From Sebastes aleutianus (Eukaryota > Chordata > Actinopteri > Perciformes > Sebastidae), in NCBI GenBank assembly GCA_916700875.1, contig CAKAKS010000067.1, forward strand, positions 8,583,591-8,647,590: a stretch of 64,000 nt of DNA. The letters are read 5' to 3'. Under the pieces are notes generated by a model that ran no database searches, was not told where the DNA came from, and worked only from the letters and a program-made list of their open reading frames with translations. Positions 48,329 to 60,400 of the stretch are shown piece after piece; the stretch's first letter is position 1, and every line of letters starts with the position of its first letter. The translations under genes were made by a program, and so were the position numbers.

Positions 48329-48868
48329 CTAACACAACCCTCCCTCATAGTCATCCTCATCCTCGCCGGCAGCTGGCGCCCCATCAGCGCCGCCTTGTGG
48401 AGCAGCAGCAGCCTTCTTCTTCTTTCCTCCTCCTCCAGGTACCCTCAGGGAAATGGCCAGCTTGGCGTACTGTGTGAGGCACCGGGGAATAAAGTGAGTC
48501 ATCAGATTTTAAAGACCCTGAAAACGTATTTTCTTCATCAGCTTCTTACTACAATTGACCACATTTTCTGTTATGTGTATGTGTGGGCGTATTCCCACCA
48601 TGCCGGCTGTCTCTTTTATAAGTAAGTAAGAAAGAAAGTATGAATTGGCCTTAACAGACGTCGATTCGGCTCTGTGACTCCTCCGCTGCTGGCCTAGCGG
48701 CGGAGCAACAAACTTTTACAGCCCCACTGACGTGTGATGTCACCATAAAAACTAACAAGAATCGCCATTTTCTTTTGTACTAGTTGAGGCTGACCTGAAT
48801 GCTTCGAAGCTTCGGCCGTTTCCATGGTATTCGACCTCAAAATCACTATTCGAATGCTTTGTTTAACT

Positions 48869-48899
<31 letters not shown>

Positions 48900-51800
48900 A
48901 TTTGTAACTTTGTACGCGTATAAATGTAGCGGGTCGTTACACATGCGCGTTCGCATATGCGCGCCCGCGTGTGGCTGGAGCCTCGTCTCCGCTGCATGCT
49001 CTCCTTCACTAAGAATGCGCACTCGTCCTCGCTCCACCTCTAGACGTGAACGCGCGCTCACTACACACTGCAGAAGAGTTAGTTTAACTCTGAGAATATC
49101 TAGTGAATGCACAGGGGACGTTTGTGCAGAAATAAATTCTGCAGTTCCTCCAGACCAACAGAGGTTTCCCGTGTCTTGTGAAGTGACGGAGCTCTACAGA
49201 GAGTTATGTTACCCTCTCGTTACCGACCGGGTGCCGGTGTCTCCTCTGCTCTCTCCGGCTGCGGGTGGAGAGAGCAGAGGAGACACGCTGCAGAGCCCCG
49301 CTGCATCAGCCTGCACTTAGGCAGGAAAAGCCAACACTAGGACCAGATCTAAATCATGTTCATGGAGAGACCTTCGTCTAGTCAGCTAACATTACTGCCA
49401 AGCAGCTGAAATATAGAGTGATATTGTGCTTTTAGCTGACGTGTGTCGCCTCACTGTTTTGAGCGATGCTCGTTCAGGTATATTTAGAGCGAGCAAGCGC
49501 GAGCCCGACGCTGACTTTCGTTGATTTCACGGCCACAGGTGTCGCTGTTAAGAAGCATTTCTGAAAGTTACAAATAGTCCCTTTAAATGTATAAACAAGT
49601 ACGTAATAATAATGTATCAATCCCAAAATAGCCCATGAAATAGGAATAATCCCTCAACATTATTCATGATTCATATTCAACATTAATAATTATTAGTTAT
49701 TCTCAGACAGATATGGCTGCTTGTTGTGTGTAGAGGCGGGTGTGTGTACAGTAGTGCGGCACTGAAACGGGGGAGATGGAGACAGACAGACATGTCGACC
49801 TGCTGCTCCTCGAAGCTTCGAATACATTCAAATATTTCTCAGCGAAGCTTCAAAGCCCAAAAAATGGTATTCGGGACAGCCCTAGTACTAGTCAAATGAT
49901 CACAGCACACAGCTCAATGTCCGTCCTGCTCCTATTCTATTTCTACGAATAAATTCCTCAGTGCGTGCTATATTGACCAAGAAAGTTTGCAGCTGCAAAG
50001 TCTGTTGTTCCTGCATCCAGCACTGTCATTTGAAGTGACAGTGATGTAGTTGGATGCAAGGAAGAACTACAAGCTGCTATTTCAGTTTGGATTTCTAGTC
50101 TCAAAAATGCCACTCAAAAACTGAACTTCCTAAACTTTAGTTCCACTGTGTAAATAAAGTTTAAAACAAAAAAAAAGAAATGCAGCAGAGAGCATGGATG
50201 TATAAAAAAGAACTAGATACAGCGTTGTAGGCGGGCTCCCGTTCATTCCTATGAGAGTTGATCAGTGGCGCATGAAGCCAAAATGGCTCGACTGCCGAGT
50301 GATAAGGTACCCGGATCATTCGGCGATCTTCCGCATCCATTGGGCCCATGGAGCAGGCGCAGTAGTGTTTCCTTTAACTCTGCCTCCCAGACCTCGGTCC
50401 AGCCTCGGTCTGGGTCTCATTTACATGAACGGAGGAAAGGAAAATAACTCTGGATTCAGCTATTAGTGCATTTTACAACTTTTAGGACTTAATGATTTAA
50501 ATAAGAGCTAATCAAGTGTTCATACTGGGAAGTTGATTTACAAAAAAAAAAAAAAGTATCCGCCGAGTTACAGACATCTCTTTCCAATATAAATCTATGG
50601 GAAAAAGTCCTTTTGGGCCCAATGGCATCACGTGACGGACACAGAAGTTGTAATTCTACCGTTTGGCCACTACGAAAATTTGCTTCAAAGCCCGGCACAC
50701 TTCATGGGGGCTTGGGCGGAGAGACGCTGAGGCCCTGCAAGAAGATATGGCCGGCGGGGACCCTCCGGGTATCAGAAGTTCGCGTGCAATGCATCATGGT
50801 ACATGTAGCCACTGCTGGCACTGCTCTGTCAGCAGGAGAACTCAGCTTTCTCGGTCAATATAGCACACACTGACGAGTTTATTGTTTGACCACATTTACC
50901 ATCAGTACTGATTGGACATCCACAAAAGGTGGAAAATTTTCCCTTTAACTACTTTGACCTGCGCTGGTCAGTGATTTTAATCCCATTCGGAGCACGCATG
51001 GGAGTAATTTTTTACCCCCACCCCAGTAATAATTATAGCTGCAATTACCTTACTGTTTTTCAGTGAACTTGATGGTAATTTAAATCCCTCCTTGTGTGGA
51101 TCTGAGTTTTTTTCCACAGGAAGAGCAGCTTTTCCCTTCTACTCTTTTCATTCATAATTTGACTTTTGAGTGAAAATGTCACATTTATTTGTAATTATGA
51201 GTCAACAATACTCACGTCATTGTCCATGTACTTCAGTAAAGGTGAGTTGCACACACGGTAGACCTGGTCCTCGTCCTGCTCGTCATAACCCTGCAGTAGC
51301 GTCTCCATGGCAACGCTATCTTCACTTCCACTGTACCCGGGCAGACTGGTGGGGACCAAGCAGCACTCCATGTAATGATCCTCAGTTTAAGTGTTACACC
51401 ATGAACATGAGGAAATGTCAAGGGTAAACAAACTCCCAAGAGAGCCTTTGAATACGATCGACTTTTGTCTGTGAAGCAGGAATGTTTACCGTTTGACTAC
51501 TATTAGGAAATCAGTTGTCTGCTGGTAGTTTTAATGCCATGCATAACAAAACTTTGGCTCCTTGTAGTTCCAGCAGGCCACAGATTATAAAAATGTCAAT
51601 GTGATAATAAAGAAAAACATACCTGTAACTTTCTCTGACACATTTATCAGCTGCTACGTAGTCCGCTCTATGAAGATGAACCAGCACTTGAGCAGTTGTT
51701 TTCTAAAGAATGAAAAGCGCAGACCAACATGTATGATTAATATACAACTAATAAATCATGTTTTATTACATTTTGATGAGTTTCCATTCAGAGGAGGTCA

Positions 51801-54714
51801 AAGGTCAGGTTTAGCTCCAGAACAGCCCCTAAACATCTGGTAGGACCTCCAGCCTGCTGCTCAGTATTTTTACTTTTTACTATTATTAATGGTTTCCCTG
51901 ATGAGACCAAAACAACTTACTAACAACTACGGCCACAGAACTCCATAATCATCCAAAAACTCAAAAAAGTGCCATACTGTTGTGTTTTGGAACATTTAGG
52001 GCTGCAACTGATGATTATTTTCATTGTTAATTAATCTGTTGATTATTTTCTCGATTAATCCATTAGTTTGTTTGGTCTATAAAATGTCAGAAAATTATGA
52101 AAAATGTCAATCAGTGTTTCCCAAAGCCCAAGATGACGTCCTCAAATGTCTTGTTTTGTCCACAACTCAAAGATATTTCGTTTACTGTCATAGAGTAGTA
52201 AAGAAACCAGAAAATATTCACATTTAAGAAGCTAAAATCTGAAAATGTTGACTTATTTTTTCTTAAAAATAACTCAAACTGATTAATCGACTATCAAAAT
52301 AGTTGCAGATTAATTTAATAGTTGACACTTAAATCGATTAGTCATTGCAACTCTAGACATATTCCAACAATTATGTCCAGAAGTTCAATATGTTTAGTTT
52401 AAACTGAAACAACAGTGCTGTGTTGACACTGCTGTGGTAAACTGATGAGCTGACAGGAATACAGGTTGCAGGTCAACGTTTATGCCCTGCAGAGACAACA
52501 CAACGTTGCCGAACTGGAAATTCTAGCTGACTGTGATGATATATTCAGTTTGATTAAGTTGCACAGAGAATTTAAAATCAACAACCCACCTTGAAGCACA
52601 TGGGGAAGTTCTCAATCTCTTTGTACATGTTCTTCTCTTTCTGCAGAGCGACTGATGCTTCATCCAACCTGGTGAGGAGGACGAGTACACCGTGAGGAAG
52701 CAAGTACTGTCTGTAGTTTAACATTATTTATAGACTCAGATAAACAGCTTTGGGGCTGTTGTGTCCATTTGTCACAGTGGCAGTTGACTATTTGAATCAG
52801 CTTTATTATTGAGGGATCTAAGTGGAGTTTCTGAACAAAAGTTCTCTTTCAACTTGCTAAAAACAGCACAATATACAGCTATAACTGATGCTGTGTTTTA
52901 TCAACCACCACCTACAGTTTGGCAGCACAGGGGACTAGTATCAGCGTCCCCTCCACCGTATCTTCATTTCCTTTACCTTCTTAACCTGACCAGAAGTCTG
53001 GAGGCTTTCCCCAGCAGCTCAACTGCCTGACGCAGGCGGTCCTCATTCTACACACAGAAAACATGGATGGTTATAATAAGTGAAAAGAAATAAAATCAGT
53101 ATCAATTAAATGATTCATTCAGGGTTTGTAGGAAGCTCAATTTCACCTCAAACACGCCAGCTGCCTTCTGATACAGGTCCACAGCTTTCTCGACGTTTAT
53201 AGGCTCTATCAGTCTGGTGAATAATGAAAGAAAGTGCTTTTAGATTAAAGAAAAATCTAAATCTTTTTAATATCTTGCACTGCATCAGTATTCCCTTTTT
53301 AATGGCAGGATTTTCATTAGAACTAGAAGGTACAATGTCAGATAATAAGACTAACAGCTAACTGCTGAGTAATGTTTCATTAATCTAAGCAAACTTCCTT
53401 AAGTGTAGAAAATAAGGGCTACTATTTCTTACTTTCCAGCCCGGTCCAGAGCCATGGCAGCAGTGTCAGGAGTCCCATTCTCCATGTACATCATACAGGC
53501 TTTCTCTATGTACTGGATGGCTTCCGGCATCTTCTTTTGTTCCTGTTGAAATGCAAACACAGCCCAGTTACAATTCTGCTGCAGAAGCCTTACCGGTTAA
53601 TGAGTTCAATGTTTAATCTGCTCTCACCTTCATCATCATACCTGCCTGTTCAATAGCCCTGAAGAAAAAGGAGGAGAGTTAGAATAAAATAGTGTTTTTA
53701 ATGTTTGCTGCTGGCTTAATACTAGGGGTTACAACACAATATACTTACTTTGCAGCATGGAAAAGCCTGCAGGACAAGTTAAGGAAACTACAAAAACAGA
53801 CAGCAGTGTAATGTCATGCAACTGTGGACAGAGTCCAGAGAGGATACGTCTTGTTTTCTGTTTGGTATTCAGCTTCCTTCAGGTAAGCATCCTTTGCTTG
53901 CTCATACTGCTTCGCATTCTTGAAGCAGACAGCTACAAAACAGACATAAGACAGTTAGTTAGCGATACAAAAATGTGGGATATTTATGAAATGATTACTT
54001 CATATTAAGGAATAATTCATTTTTAGGTTACCTGCTTTGGCGTATTCTGACGCAGCACTGTCAAAATCCGGCTTCCACTTAGTCAGACCTGTCTTTAAGC
54101 TACAACAACATGATGAGGAGGATCATTAGAACCGGCTGAAGCAGAGCACAATGACAACAAATGTTATTTACAAAGTGGAAATGAAAGAAAGCATAACCTC
54201 GTTTATAAGACAAATGAGTTGTGAATAAAAAATAGTAGACCATCACTGACAAACAGGATCATGGTCAATCTGACAAAAAGCTATCTTTGCTTCCTCTCAA
54301 CCTGTAAGTGATCAGACCTGAAGGTTTACAGTAGTGGCTTATTGGTTAATTGTCACTTACCAACAGTATTTGACCCCTTTTGTGAACACAGGCTAAAAAA
54401 AGGTATTAAAAATACCCATAAAAAATGATTCATTGAGATCTCTTACTGACAATTACAAAACAGGAAAACACTGTGGCTCATTTATTGCGTATTAAATCCA
54501 CCTATAATGAACTGACGCTGCAGAAAACACTCAGTTTGTGTCGCATAGATGCCACAGTGGCCTTTAACGTTACAGCTAGCTGCTGTAGCATCAGGAATAC
54601 AACACACTGTTCTTCCTTCCGGGGAAAGAAAGAAGCGACATTATATAACATAACTCACCATTTCTCAGCTTTAGCTATGTGCTCATGAGCTTCGTTTATC
54701 TTCTGAGCAGCCAT
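48329..54714 (-). CDS. napg: Gamma-SNAP (NSF attachment protein gamma), complete, 12 exons
   Basis: Gamma-SNAP is a TPR-like helical adaptor that recruits NSF to SNARE complexes for disassembly and is also tied to endosomal and mitochondrial membranes (family knowledge). Exons, in transcript order on the minus strand: 54714-54659, 54099-54032, 53932-53848, 53766-53749, 53658-53628, 53542-53433, 53213-53147, 53047-52986, 52668-52590, 51702-51623, 51345-51216, 48469-48329. They sum to 927 nt: 308 residues plus TAG; human is 312. Sequence landmarks: MAAQKINEAHEHIAKAEK, TKWKPDFDSAASEYAKA, MMYMENGTPDTAAMALDRAG, NEDRLRQAVELLGKASRLLV, LLKYMDNDYAKLAISLRVPG and the acidic end DEDDYEGGLC. It starts at the first in-frame ATG, matching the family N-terminus. 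It lies tail-to-tail with piezo2. Confidence 0.95.
48777..49892. mobile_element. hAT-like element with 8-bp duplication GTACTAGT in napg intron 11
   Basis: GTACTAGT occurs at 48777-48784 and 49885-49892. Ends tgaggctgacctgaat and attcgggacagcccta are inverted with mismatches. It encloses a family A TTAA element at 48893-49582 (TTAA at 48889-48892 and 49583-49586). Confidence 0.8.
50165..50944. repeat. Probable dispersed repeat in napg intron 11
   Basis: A block with gggctcccgttcattcctat and gatcagtggcgcatgaagcc looks like a common fish repeat (from memory, single copy here). It is flanked by TTAA at 50161 and 50945, but the ends are not inverted. Confidence 0.35.
51997..52355. mobile_element. 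hAT-like MITE (TAGGGCTGCAAC) in napg intron 9
   Basis: Inverted ends tagggctgcaac and attgcaactcta; the inner pair is gattaatccattag-like against attaatcgactatc-like. The 8-bp flanks match only weakly, so it is an old copy. A decayed relative sits at 2690-2935. Confidence 0.7.
53749..53766 (-). CDS. napg: napg exon 4, 18-nt micro-exon
   Basis: Between acceptor ctgcag (minus strand) and donor gtaagt lie only 18 coding bases. With its split flanking codons it gives TLFHAAK. The sequence is needed to join exon 3 (..YQTENK) to the 31-nt exon 5 (KAIEQAGMMMK) in frame and to match conserved gamma-SNAP sequence. Both splice sites look strong, which suits such a short exon. Confidence 0.85.
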
Positions 54715-54860
54715 GCTGTTAGGTAGCTCGATGAGGTGTGATTTGGTATCGATAAACAGCGATGGATGGATGATGTTGCTTCGTCGATGTTTGGATTAGC
54801 AGGAAACTCCTCCTCGGGCGCTACGTCATCCAATGTCGCAGGCTACGGGTGCCGCCGAAG
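54715..54860 (-). promoter_or_regulatory. napg: napg 5' UTR and proximal promoter candidate
   Basis: Immediately upstream of the napg ATG, a GC-richer stretch contains, on the minus strand, ATTGG (CCAAT box, inverted) next to TGACGTA at 54822-54828, a CRE/ATF-like half palindrome about 110 bp from the ATG. No TATA box is evident. The role is inferred from position and motif only. Confidence 0.4.
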
Positions 54861-55009
54861 ACAAAATACAACTAACCCTAACCAAGAAATGCGAAACACT
54901 GGCTGTTGTGATATTGTGTTTTTAGGCTATATAACAAAAAAAACCTTGACCCAACTAATTATTTACTATATGACAGAATTATGGTGCAGTTTCAAGCAGT
55001 AGTAAATGA

Positions 55010-56270
55010 ATGAATAAATAAATGACTCGATAAATAAATAAATATGTCATTAAAGGGACTGTTTGTAACTTCTTAGATGTATAAATCACCCGGGTCGGTG
55101 TCCCATGCGCGCTCGCATATGCGTATGCGCGCTTGCATACGCATATGCACGCTCGCATGTGGCTACACTGTTCAGACTCAGACTCCAACACAAACTACAC
55201 GGAAGCACCAAAACCGCAAAGTTATATCTAGTGAAGCCCGTCTTGCAAAACAGTGTTGGCCGCGGTCGGAGGACGCAGGGGAGACCGTAGCTTTGGTCTC
55301 CAGGGCCGGAGTCTCTGTTGTACTCTGCTCCTCTGCCTGCCTTCACTCAGCTCGCTCCACCTAACGTGCATGCGCACACACTACACACTGCAGAAGACTT
55401 CGTAGCTCTGAGAATATCTAGTGAATGTACAGTGGACGTTTGTGCAGAAATAAATGCTGCAGCTCCTCCAGACCAACAGAGGTTTCCCGTGTCTTGTGAA
55501 GTGACGGGGCTCCGCAGCGAGAAACGTTATTGTCTCCGACCGGTTGCCGGTGTCTGCCCTGTTCCCTCCGGCCGCGGTCGGGAGAACGAAGCAGCAAAAG
55601 CCAACACTAGGATCAGCAGTGATTCATGGAGAGACCTTCGTCTGGTCAGCTAACATTACTGCCAAGCAGGTGAAATAAAGAGTGATATTGTGGTTATAGC
55701 TGACGTGTTGCCTCACAGTTAATATGTCTATGTAGAGCGAGCATGTGCGAGCCCGACGCTGACTTTCGTTGACTTAACGGCCACAGGTGTCGCTGTTAAC
55801 AACCATTTCTGATTCTTACAAACAGTCCCTTTAAATGTAGCAAAAATAATATAAAAAATAAATGTAGCCATTAATTAATTGATAAATTGTGACATAATTT
55901 TATTTTTTGGTTTAGTTTGCTTCTTTATTTATTTATCTTTATATTAATTCCCCAGCTTACTTACTTTTCTGTTTAAGTGTTACTTTAATTTATTTATGTA
56001 TATATTTGTATTACTTTTTTGATTCATTTATTCTTGCATTAATTTGATTTATTTATTTGTGTATGCATTTATTTTTCATTTTATATTTATTTTTAAATGT
56101 ATGCATTTATTTATGTCTTCATGCATTTATTTATTTATGCACGATTTTTCCTTTGCACCACTTCTGTATTTCCCCAAACTTATATACTATATACCCATAC
56201 TTTTTAGACATTTCTTCACACATTTCCTTTTACATTTCTTTATGCATTTCTGCCTCATTATGCAAATGAA
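55010..56270. mobile_element. AT-rich inverted-repeat element, copy 2, interrupted
   Basis: Shares aaatgactcgataaataaat and cattaattaattgataaa with the copy at 41656-42298. It is split at a TTAA by the element 55054-55830. Confidence 0.65.
55050..55834. mobile_element. TTAA-flanked element, family A copy 3 (nested)
   Basis: TTAA at 55050-55053 and 55831-55834; inverted ends agggactgtttgtaac and tacaaacagtccct. Rich in alternating gcgcatatgcg-type sequence near 55107-55160. Open frames inside are incidental. Confidence 0.85.
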
Positions 56271-56717
56271 AGGGCTGTCACTCAACGTGGTGGCACGTGG
56301 GACCTATAGTGAAAGATAAGTGCTCCCACAAACATATTAGGAATACACTCAGTTATGTTTCTGTCCCTTCATCTACAGTATATGTTTTTGGTCTTCCTCA
56401 TTTGAGGATATAAAGTGGGAGAAATCTTGGAAAATGTGTGATAAATACGGTAGAAACTTGAGATGAATGTTGGAAGAAACGTTTGATGTAATGATATATT
56501 TTAGTCAAGATACAATTGGAAATAACATGCTGTATATAATACAATTATTTATTATTTTTGTAAAATTTTATATTCACAATAAAAAATGGTCTGAAGCCAA
56601 CTTTCCTGCATTTTATTAATGAATTCAAACAATATAGCACCATCATACCCAATATTTAAAAAAAAAAGCAATTGAGATTTTGTCTTTTAAGATTCTGTTT
56701 GTACCTCTGTTAATATA

Positions 56718-56767
<50 letters not shown>

Positions 56768-56799
56768 GGACTAGGTGGAGAGATTATATTTACATTTTT

Positions 56800-57060
56800 T
56801 AAAGATAAGATAAGATAAGATAAGATATTCCTTTATAAGTCCCGCAGTGGGGAAATTTGCAGTGTACAGCAGCAAAAGGGATAGTGTAAAAAACAAGAAG
56901 CATCAGCTAACACAGTAAAAAAGAGCTAAACATAGTGTAACAAAAATATTAACCATTTAAATAGAAGGAAGTATAAATATAGGAGCAGTATATACAGTAT
57001 TGACAATAAACAGACTATTAACAAAATTGCACAAGTGGAAAATGATATTGCACAGTGACA
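56800..57060 (-). repeat. LINE-like 3' tail with AAGAT repeats
   Basis: (AAGAT)n at about 56803-56826 is followed by attcctttataagtcccgca and gtggggaaatttgcagtg, read as the reverse of a non-LTR 3' end. Clade uncertain. Confidence 0.45.
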
Positions 57061-57229
57061 ATGAATGAATTAAATAATTAATTAATGAAAATATCAGGTT
57101 ATTGTCAGTTTTTTTTAATTTTATTTTTTTATAAGTTTTTGTTTTTGTGCTTCTCACAGCTCATGTGTCCTAAAATCACTACAAACCACGAATCTTTTTT
57201 TGTTCTATAAAATAATAAGTTATAAAGAA

Positions 57230-57458
57230 AATGAGAAAGAAGCGCCGGAAGCGGAAGTGTGTAGTGATGTGGTGGATGACGTCATGAGGGCTCCTGTCTC
57301 TAATGGCTGAACAACAACAACTGTCGGCACTGAGGAGCAAACTTTCACCAACTTCTACTGACACCAAAGAAAGTTGTAAATAGCTCATAGTTTCGGTTGT
57401 GTAACAGTTTAGGCGCAGTTTGTGTGTTTCTCTTGTGATTACCAATGTGTAGTTACTG
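57230..57458 (+). promoter_or_regulatory. rab12: rab12 proximal promoter / 5' UTR with ETS and CRE motifs
   Basis: Upstream of the rab12 ATG are tandem ETS-like cores in CCGGAAGCGGAAGTG (57245-57259) and a perfect CRE palindrome TGACGTCA at 57277-57284, about 175 bp before the ATG. No TATA box is seen. This is the expected composition of a housekeeping promoter; the transcription start itself cannot be read from sequence. Confidence 0.55.
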
Positions 57459-60400
57459 ATGGATCCGAGGTATGACATCCCGCGGAGGGCCGCCGGTGGT
57501 GGTGGTGTCAGCGGCGGCTCCAACAACTCGTCCCCCGCTCTGGGGGCGCAGTCGCGCCGCAGGAAGATGCCTCCACGACCCGCTGATTTTAAACTGCAAA
57601 TCATCATCATTGGCTCCCGTGGTGTCGGTAAAACCAGCATCATGGAGAGGTTTACCGACGACACGTTCTGCGAAGCTTGCAAGTCGACCGTGGGTGAGGA
57701 CAGGAGACATTTACGGGACTTGTTTGTGTCAACTTTGTATTGACAGCATGTAGCAGCAGGGCTCTGTCTATTTACTGGAGGAGATAAACTACCAACAGCT
57801 GGAGACATTATAAACATACTGTTATATATAACTGTGATGGGACTGAACAGAGGTTACACTACTAGCTGGAGCTAGCTAACTTAAGCTAACTGTAACAACA
57901 ACACTGTTCTAGCTAACTAAACTGTTTTAGCTAGTAAACTATGTTGCAATGAAGCAACTAGACAAACACATGTGAGTCTAGGAAGAGTGTTTTGGGTGGA
58001 TGTTGCATATTTGAGGCTGTTGGATGGGATGTCTAGCAGGGATTTTAGAGCCCCAACACAGTTACTTGAAATTAAGTTAACTAATTACTGGACAGCTGCA
58101 GCTGTCCAGTAATTAGTTAACTTAATTTACTGCTGGTGATAACCCTGTTTTATTAGTTTAAATGAGAATCTTTATCTTTTTATCTTTTATTCTTATCTCC
58201 ATTAGCTGTGGCTGAAGCCAGCTATTCTTCCTGGAGTCCACTTAAATCACTTTGAACTGTTTTAGGCTACATTTCAGTACACAATAACATTACAGTCTTT
58301 ACCAACAATGACTACAACATCAAACGCAACAGCACCAAACACAACAATGTTCAAGACACAACCCAACACACAACACAGGACCTAGGTTCAAGTTAATACT
58401 ATTCACAGAGTACAGAGGTTAATATGATTCCTTATTGGTTGGACCATAGCATATTATGTCAAAATACAAAAACATACAAAAACAGAACAAGCAACAACTT
58501 CTTTTACCATAAGTATTAACGGGACTTTGTATTTATCCAACATTAAACCTTTTATGATTTGATGTTGGCTAAATATCAGCAGACACAGAGAGCTGTTCAG
58601 CTAGGAGATGTTCTTTCAATAATATTTTAAATAGATTTTTGTTACTTTAGAATGAGTGTATGGTCTTATCCCATCGAGTGCCATCATTGAATGCCATCTC
58701 CATTTCTGAACAGACATTTTTATGTTTAGCCATTTTTGTATATTAAGAGCTGGTACATTACATATAACTACATAAAAGCACATTATCACTTTAATAAAGT
58801 GGTTTTATTGAAAACAAGAGAGCCATGTGACAAAGTGCTGTGCCATGGTTATAGATGCTGCCAGCTTAAAATACTCAAAACCCTACATATGGAGAATTGG
58901 GTAAACAGTCCCGTGATCAAAACAACAGTCAGTCAGTCATAGTATCCAATCCCAAAATAGTCACACATAAGCAGCTGCTATGGCAGAGCTCCATTTTGTT
59001 CCCTGTCATTCCAGTGACACCGCTCGTCACTGATATTGTGTTACTTTGATCACAGATTACCACATTACCAATTACCAGCCATTACATTTTTCAATGAATT
59101 ACCGTCAATTTCTTTTTCATGCTGTTGGTTCTAAAACCAACCAATCAATAAAACAACAAACGCAGGAAATGCTTGTACTTGTACTTGTCCACATGTGTGT
59201 TTCTGATTTCCCCTCATAGGAGTTGACTTCAAAATCAAGACAGTGGAGCTGAGAGGGAAGAAGATCAGACTACAGATATGGTGAGTAATTGGACAGAAGT
59301 CTCCAGTTCCTTTACTCCTCTGCATGGTGCATTTCCTGTGTCTGTCCTGTCGCCCTGCAGCCTGCTCTAACAAAAACTACTGCTGCCTCTCAGCTTTGTA
59401 CAGTAAAGCATGTCTTGTGTAAATAATATTTTTTAATAACGACATCATTGCATGTTTTGCCACGAGGTATTTCTTTTATCTGAAGCCCCATATTAAAAAC
59501 ATGAGGCTTTAGTGGGAATATGACTTCATGTGCAGCAGCACATGATCATGCTCACCATGTTCTTATCATATGTTGGCCATCACTTTATTCTGGCTTACAT
59601 CAGGTACTGTTGTTCTTTCATTTAGTCTTTTTCTCCTGATTTGTATTAATGACTTACAAGTAGACGCATATATGAAAACACACATGATACTTATTTTACT
59701 GATATTTTTCCACATCTTTTTTCCAAAATCTTGCTGGCCATTTTAACTTCCAAGTCTTTACTTGTTGGACAGATTTAGATTTTCAAACCAATCAAGAATA
59801 CTAAAGGTTAAAACAGAGTCAATAAAACATCTGTAAAAGAGAGTCATGATCTCAGAAGAAATGTTAAAAGAGTTTATCCTTCCCAGAAAAAAAGTCTTGT
59901 GCTCTACGTCTTGTGTCTTGTGACTTTAACTAGGCCTTAATTACATTTTGAAAACATCTAGAGTTTTTGTCCAACGATTAACATGCCACAAGTTCCAGTT
60001 AGGAAAGCTTTTGTACTGACTGAGTTTTTGACTGCATTGATTGTGTTGGGCTAAAACGTGGGAACTTCATCGCTTACTTCACTAACGCATCTGTCCTGTT
60101 CACTAACACCCCATCCACCCTTCACATCTACCCTTTACCACATCCCGTTTTACCCCCTGTTCCTCTGCCCGCCCTGCGACCTCTCCGTTCAAGATGGCCC
60201 TACCTCAATGTGTCTTGTCTCTCACGTTGAACTGCTCACATCAAGCTCCATCATTGCCACCACGCCCGGCCTTACCTAACCCGCCATTTTGCTGCTGTGT
60301 CTCTGTCCGCTCTTCTGCTCATAAGCCTGACTGTGACTCACAATGGGAACAGGGAGAGACTAGCTGGCTGAAGGTACAGTAACACTGCACTGTGAGTGCA

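Larger units (their letters stand above)
54861..57229. other. napg-rab12 intergenic region, transposon-filled
   Basis: Contains the AT-rich element (55010-56270) with its TTAA insertion, a TA dinucleotide tract (56711-56767) and a LINE-like tail segment (56800-57060). 56280-56700 is unique AT-rich sequence with no coding signal. No gene is seen between the two divergent promoters. Confidence 0.6.

Noticed and set aside
48799..49320. 173-codon plus-strand frame
   Set aside because: Spans a T-run and a nested transposon pair in a napg intron; no conserved protein similarity.
57179..57817. 212-codon minus-strand open frame over rab12 exon 1
   Set aside because: It is antisense to the GC-rich first exon and matches no family; the plus strand encodes a clear P-loop GTPase.
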